Assembly: GCA_049642705.1 (NCBI GenBank)
Contig: JBARPB010000031.1
Location: 1 to 7,035 of the forward strand
Direction: 5' to 3'
From: CAZYPU01 sp049642705
GTDB lineage: Bacteria; Omnitrophota; Gorgyraeia; JABMRN01; RBG-13-46-9
Length of the DNA stretch: 7,035 nt
The notes beneath the pieces were generated by a model. That model ran no database searches, was not told the origin of the DNA, and was given only the letters and a program-made list of their open reading frames with translations. A program made the translations under genes and the position numbers. Numbering within the stretch: position 1 is the first letter of the stretch; the number at the start of each line of letters is the position of its first letter. Shown in pieces: positions 4,976-7,035 of the stretch.

Positions 4976-6537
4976 GTTAAAAAGAAAAAAGTTAGCTTTT
5001 TTCTCCTGTAGACTAATAGCACCAGAAATAATGCTATATAATATAATATAACGCTGTAAATATTCGGCGGTTTTATTTCAAAATATGCAAACGGGACATT
5101 TTTCAGGGCTTCTACGCTTTTTATCAGCAAAAAGAGAAAAAACCACACGCTCTGGGCGAAAACCGAAGCGAGAAATTGCGAGAGACCCCCCAACGTAAGA
5201 AAGAAAAGGCCTGAACCCATCACCATAAAGACAAGCGGAATAACCACGAGGTTGGCAATTACGACTACCGGCGATATCAAGCCGAAATAATAGGCCAAAA
5301 GCGGCAGGAGCCCGAGCCACGCCGCCAGCGACACCGAAACCGACCTTAAGGTGTAATACTTGATTTTTCTCGGCAAGGCGCAAGCGCGGCCCAAGGCGTC
5401 GCCTACAGAAAATACCCTGTAAAAAAGGGGCGAAAAGCAAACAATCGATAAAACCGCCGTGTAGGAAAATATAAAACCCAGGTCAAAAACCTGGTTGGGG
5501 CATGTGATGAGGATTACGAGGCACGAAAGCCCCAGCAAATTAAAGACGCTGATTTTCCTTTTCAGCATTTCGCCGAAAGCGAGAATCGAAAACATCACAG
5601 CGGCCCTTAATATAGACGGCCGGCCGCCGGCAAGTATTGCAAAGAAGGCCAGAAACAACACCGACAAAATAACCGAGGGTTTCTGCGGGATTCTAAAAAT
5701 CTTCAAAATTACCCTTAGCGCGAAATATATTATCCCGACGTGCAGGCCGCTTATCGCAAGGATGTGCAGCGTCCCGGTCTTGGCGAATAAATCCTTAAGC
5801 CATGGGGGGATTTTCTCCCTTTTGCCTAACAGGACCGCGGCAAGTATCGAGCTGTAAGGGGATTTAAGAAACTCTTCTATGCGGGATTCCAGCTTGGCCC
5901 GGGCGGAATAGGCAGCCCGGACAATTTGCGCGGCAATTCTTTTATCCTCGCCTATTACCTCAGAAGAAAACCCCTTTTTCACGCTCAATATGGTATAAAT
6001 CCGTTTATTTGCCAGGTATTTTCCGTAATCAAAGCGGGACTTCCTGCCGTAAGAAAACGGCTTTCTCAAGATCCCTTCCAGAACCACGATATCCCCGTAG
6101 CGGTACGAAACTTCCCTGTCGGTATACAGGTTTACAAGTAGAAATCCGTCCGCTCTTTCCCGGCGGTTGAGCAATTTTACAGAATGCACCTCAAGCACGA
6201 AGGCTTTCTTCCTCCCGGCGCGGCTTTCGGTCGGGTCACTCTTTATTTCGCCTTTCACAAGCACTTTTTTCCCCGTGTAGAAAACAAAATTCGTGATATT
6301 GGATTTGTCTATTAAATTAAACGTCTCGTAACGGATTATGCCGAGGATAAAGGCGAGGACAAAAAGAAAAACGGTAAATAAAGAATTGGTTTTTATCAAG
6401 AGGGCGCAGAGCAAAAAAAGGACCAGGCTGAATATGAAAATAAACGTGAGCGAAAAAGAGGCAAAAACGCCGTAGGACGCAAGAAAAACCCCGCATATAA
6501 AAACAGCGCTTATGGCGAGAAGGTAGAAATTTTTCAT
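4972..6537 (-). CDS. comEC: ComEC/Rec2 DNA-uptake channel, without beta-lactamase domain
   Basis: Inner-membrane channel that brings single-stranded DNA into the cytoplasm during natural transformation. The protein has 521 residues. Residues 1-72 hold several membrane helices, followed by the OB-fold-like DUF4131 region (about 88-190: LVKGEIKSDPT, YGDIVVLEGIL, RFDYGKYLANKRIYTIL). The Competence membrane domain spans about 225-512 with the family motifs TLHILAISGLHVGII (256-270), GGRPSILRAAVM (304-315), FDLGFIFSYTAVLSI (351-365) and SPVVVIANLVVIPLV (422-436). It ends soon after the last helices. The C-terminal metallo-beta-lactamase-like domain of longer ComEC proteins (about 770 residues in B. 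subtilis) is missing, with no remnant downstream. The start ATG overlaps the comEA stop (ATGA), so translation is coupled. The gene looks intact rather than broken, because the end is a clean stop after a terminal helix and the next promoter overlaps that stop. Confidence 0.95.
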   Translation of the reverse strand: MKNFYLLAISAVFICGVFLASYGVFASFSLTFIFIFSLVLFLLCALLIKTNSLFTVFLFVLAFILGIIRYETFNLIDKSNITNFVFYTGKKVLVKGEIKSDPTESRAGRKKAFVLEVHSVKLLNRRERADGFLLVNLYTDREVSYRYGDIVVLEGILRKPFSYGRKSRFDYGKYLANKRIYTILSVKKGFSSEVIGEDKRIAAQIVRAAYSARAKLESRIEEFLKSPYSSILAAVLLGKREKIPPWLKDLFAKTGTLHILAISGLHVGIIYFALRVILKIFRIPQKPSVILSVLFLAFFAILAGGRPSILRAAVMFSILAFGEMLKRKISVFNLLGLSCLVILITCPNQVFDLGFIFSYTAVLSIVCFSPLFYRVFSVGDALGRACALPRKIKYYTLRSVSVSLAAWLGLLPLLAYYFGLISPVVVIANLVVIPLVFMVMGSGLFFLTLGGLSQFLASVFAQSVWFFLFLLIKSVEALKNVPFAYFEIKPPNIYSVILYYIALFLVLLVYRRKKLTFFFLT

Positions 6538-6875
6538 TCCAGCGCGATATCTCTCTTTATCTTCTCGTATGTCTTCTCGCCTATGCCTTTTATGTTTTTG
6601 ATCTCTTCGGCCCTTCTGAAATGGCCGTACTTTTCCCTGTAAGAGATAATCCGCCCGGCTAGCACGGGACCCACGCCCCTTATTTGGGTCAACTCTTCTT
6701 TTGTGGCTTTGTTTATGTTTATTTTTTCTGAATATTCTTTTTTCGCCTCGTTGAATTCAAAGGTTTGCGAGGGTGCGGGAGAGAGCTTTTTATAATACAT
6801 GACGGCCGCTCCGACAAAAAGGACGGCGAGCAGAAATAAAAGAACTCTCTTTTCCTCTATTGTGAATCTAATCAC
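6534..6875 (-). CDS. comEA: ComEA-like DNA-binding competence protein
   Basis: Membrane-anchored DNA receptor that binds incoming double-stranded DNA in the periplasm and feeds ComEC. The protein has 113 residues: a short cytoplasmic N-terminus, one membrane helix (about 11-28, VLLFLLAVLFVGAAVMYY), a linker (29-50), and a helix-hairpin-helix domain (51-112). Two HhH motifs are visible: ININKATKEELTQIRGVGP..AGRII (52-77) and EEIKNIKGIGEKTYEKI (90-106). The hairpins are GVG and GIG. It lacks the N-terminal oligomerisation domain of the longer B. subtilis ComEA, as in short Gram-negative versions. The start is GTG at 6875, which overlaps the leuS stop (GTGA), and the stop overlaps the comEC start (ATGA). 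It is therefore the middle gene of a coupled operon. Small HhH proteins can have other DNA-binding roles, but the adjacent comEC makes the assignment strong. Confidence 0.93.
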   Translation of the reverse strand: MIRFTIEEKRVLLFLLAVLFVGAAVMYYKKLSPAPSQTFEFNEAKKEYSEKININKATKEELTQIRGVGPVLAGRIISYREKYGHFRRAEEIKNIKGIGEKTYEKIKRDIALE

Positions 6876-7035
6876 TTCTTTGCGGCTACAATGTTGACGA
6901 GTTTATCGGGAATGATAATCCAGCGTTTGACGGTAAGGCCTTTAAGGTGACTTTGCACCTTCTTGTCAGCCAGGGTTTTTTCCTTCAAATGCTCCTGGCT
7001 CGTTCCGGGCGGAACGCTCACCTTCGAGCGAAGTT
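6872..7035 (-). CDS. leuS: Leucyl-tRNA synthetase, C-terminal end (partial)
   Basis: Only the last 53 codons lie in the window; the gene continues beyond its right edge. The visible segment begins LRSKVSVPPGTSQEHLKEKTLADKK and ends HLKGLTVKRWIIIPDKLVNIVAAKK. This matches the C-terminal domain of bacterial LeuRS, where RSKI.VP, a short helix, HL.G, K.I.VP and KLVNIV are the usual sequence. This domain contacts the tRNA elbow in the family. The TGA stop (6874-6872) overlaps the comEA GTG start by sharing TG, placing leuS at the head of the visible competence operon. LeuRS charges tRNA(Leu); nothing suggests more than co-transcription with the com genes. The call rests on a short segment but the motif order is distinctive. 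Confidence 0.88.
   Translation of the reverse strand, partial: LRSKVSVPPGTSQEHLKEKTLADKKVQSHLKGLTVKRWIIIPDKLVNIVAAKK

Noticed and set aside
4983..5004. AT-only inverted repeat (AGAAAAAAG / CTTTTTTCT, 4-nt loop) near the comEC 3' end, considered as a terminator
   Set aside because: It lies inside codons for KKLTFFF, has almost no GC pairs and would form a weak stem. Lys and Phe codons next to each other explain it.
5035..5051. Short TATAA tandem repeat, considered as a promoter or microsatellite
   Set aside because: It falls within comEC codons for ILYYIA and has no well-placed -35 box. It is explained by Ile/Tyr/Leu codons.

Overview
The window reads as a stretch of housekeeping chromosome from a Gram-negative-type bacterium with roughly balanced base composition. 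MurJ, an LptE-like domain and a BamD-like TPR protein all point to an outer membrane. I think an uncultivated Omnitrophota/OP3 or other PVC-related lineage is the best guess. It rests on the family resemblance of the BamD-like protein and on gene order, so it is inference. No mobile elements, CRISPR arrays, tRNAs or rRNAs were seen. Almost every base is coding, and no gap exceeds about 85 nt.

Layout, left to right. (1) murJ, the lipid II flippase, is on the minus strand and divergent from rpsT (ribosomal protein S20, plus strand). The short gap between them holds a perfect 15-bp inverted repeat that overlaps the apparent rpsT promoter. (2) rpsT converges on holA (clamp loader delta subunit). 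Their last 15 bases overlap, and that shared segment folds as an intrinsic terminator for holA. (3) holA lies 9 nt downstream of a 526-aa protein that fuses a BamD-like TPR region, through a Lys/Pro linker, to an LptE-like domain. This pair has its own strong sigma70-type promoter placed almost on top of the start codon. (4) A small PilZ-domain protein has its own promoter overlapping the comEC stop codon, and a hairpin follows its stop. (5) leuS (last 53 codons only), comEA and comEC form a tightly coupled minus-strand operon with GTGA and ATGA start/stop overlaps.

Together the genes cover envelope building (MurJ, BamD/LptE fusion), DNA uptake (ComEA, ComEC), replication (HolA), translation (LeuS, S20) and probably c-di-GMP sensing (PilZ). 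The order comEA-comEC-(insert)-holA followed by convergent rpsT matches the arrangement known from Bacilli, while divergent rpsT/murJ resembles pseudomonads. The points most worth a second look are the BamD-LptE fusion, a ComEC without its metallo-beta-lactamase domain, the inverted repeat at the murJ/rpsT boundary, a 29-nt near-perfect palindrome inside murJ, and the terminator built from the overlapping stop codons of holA and rpsT.
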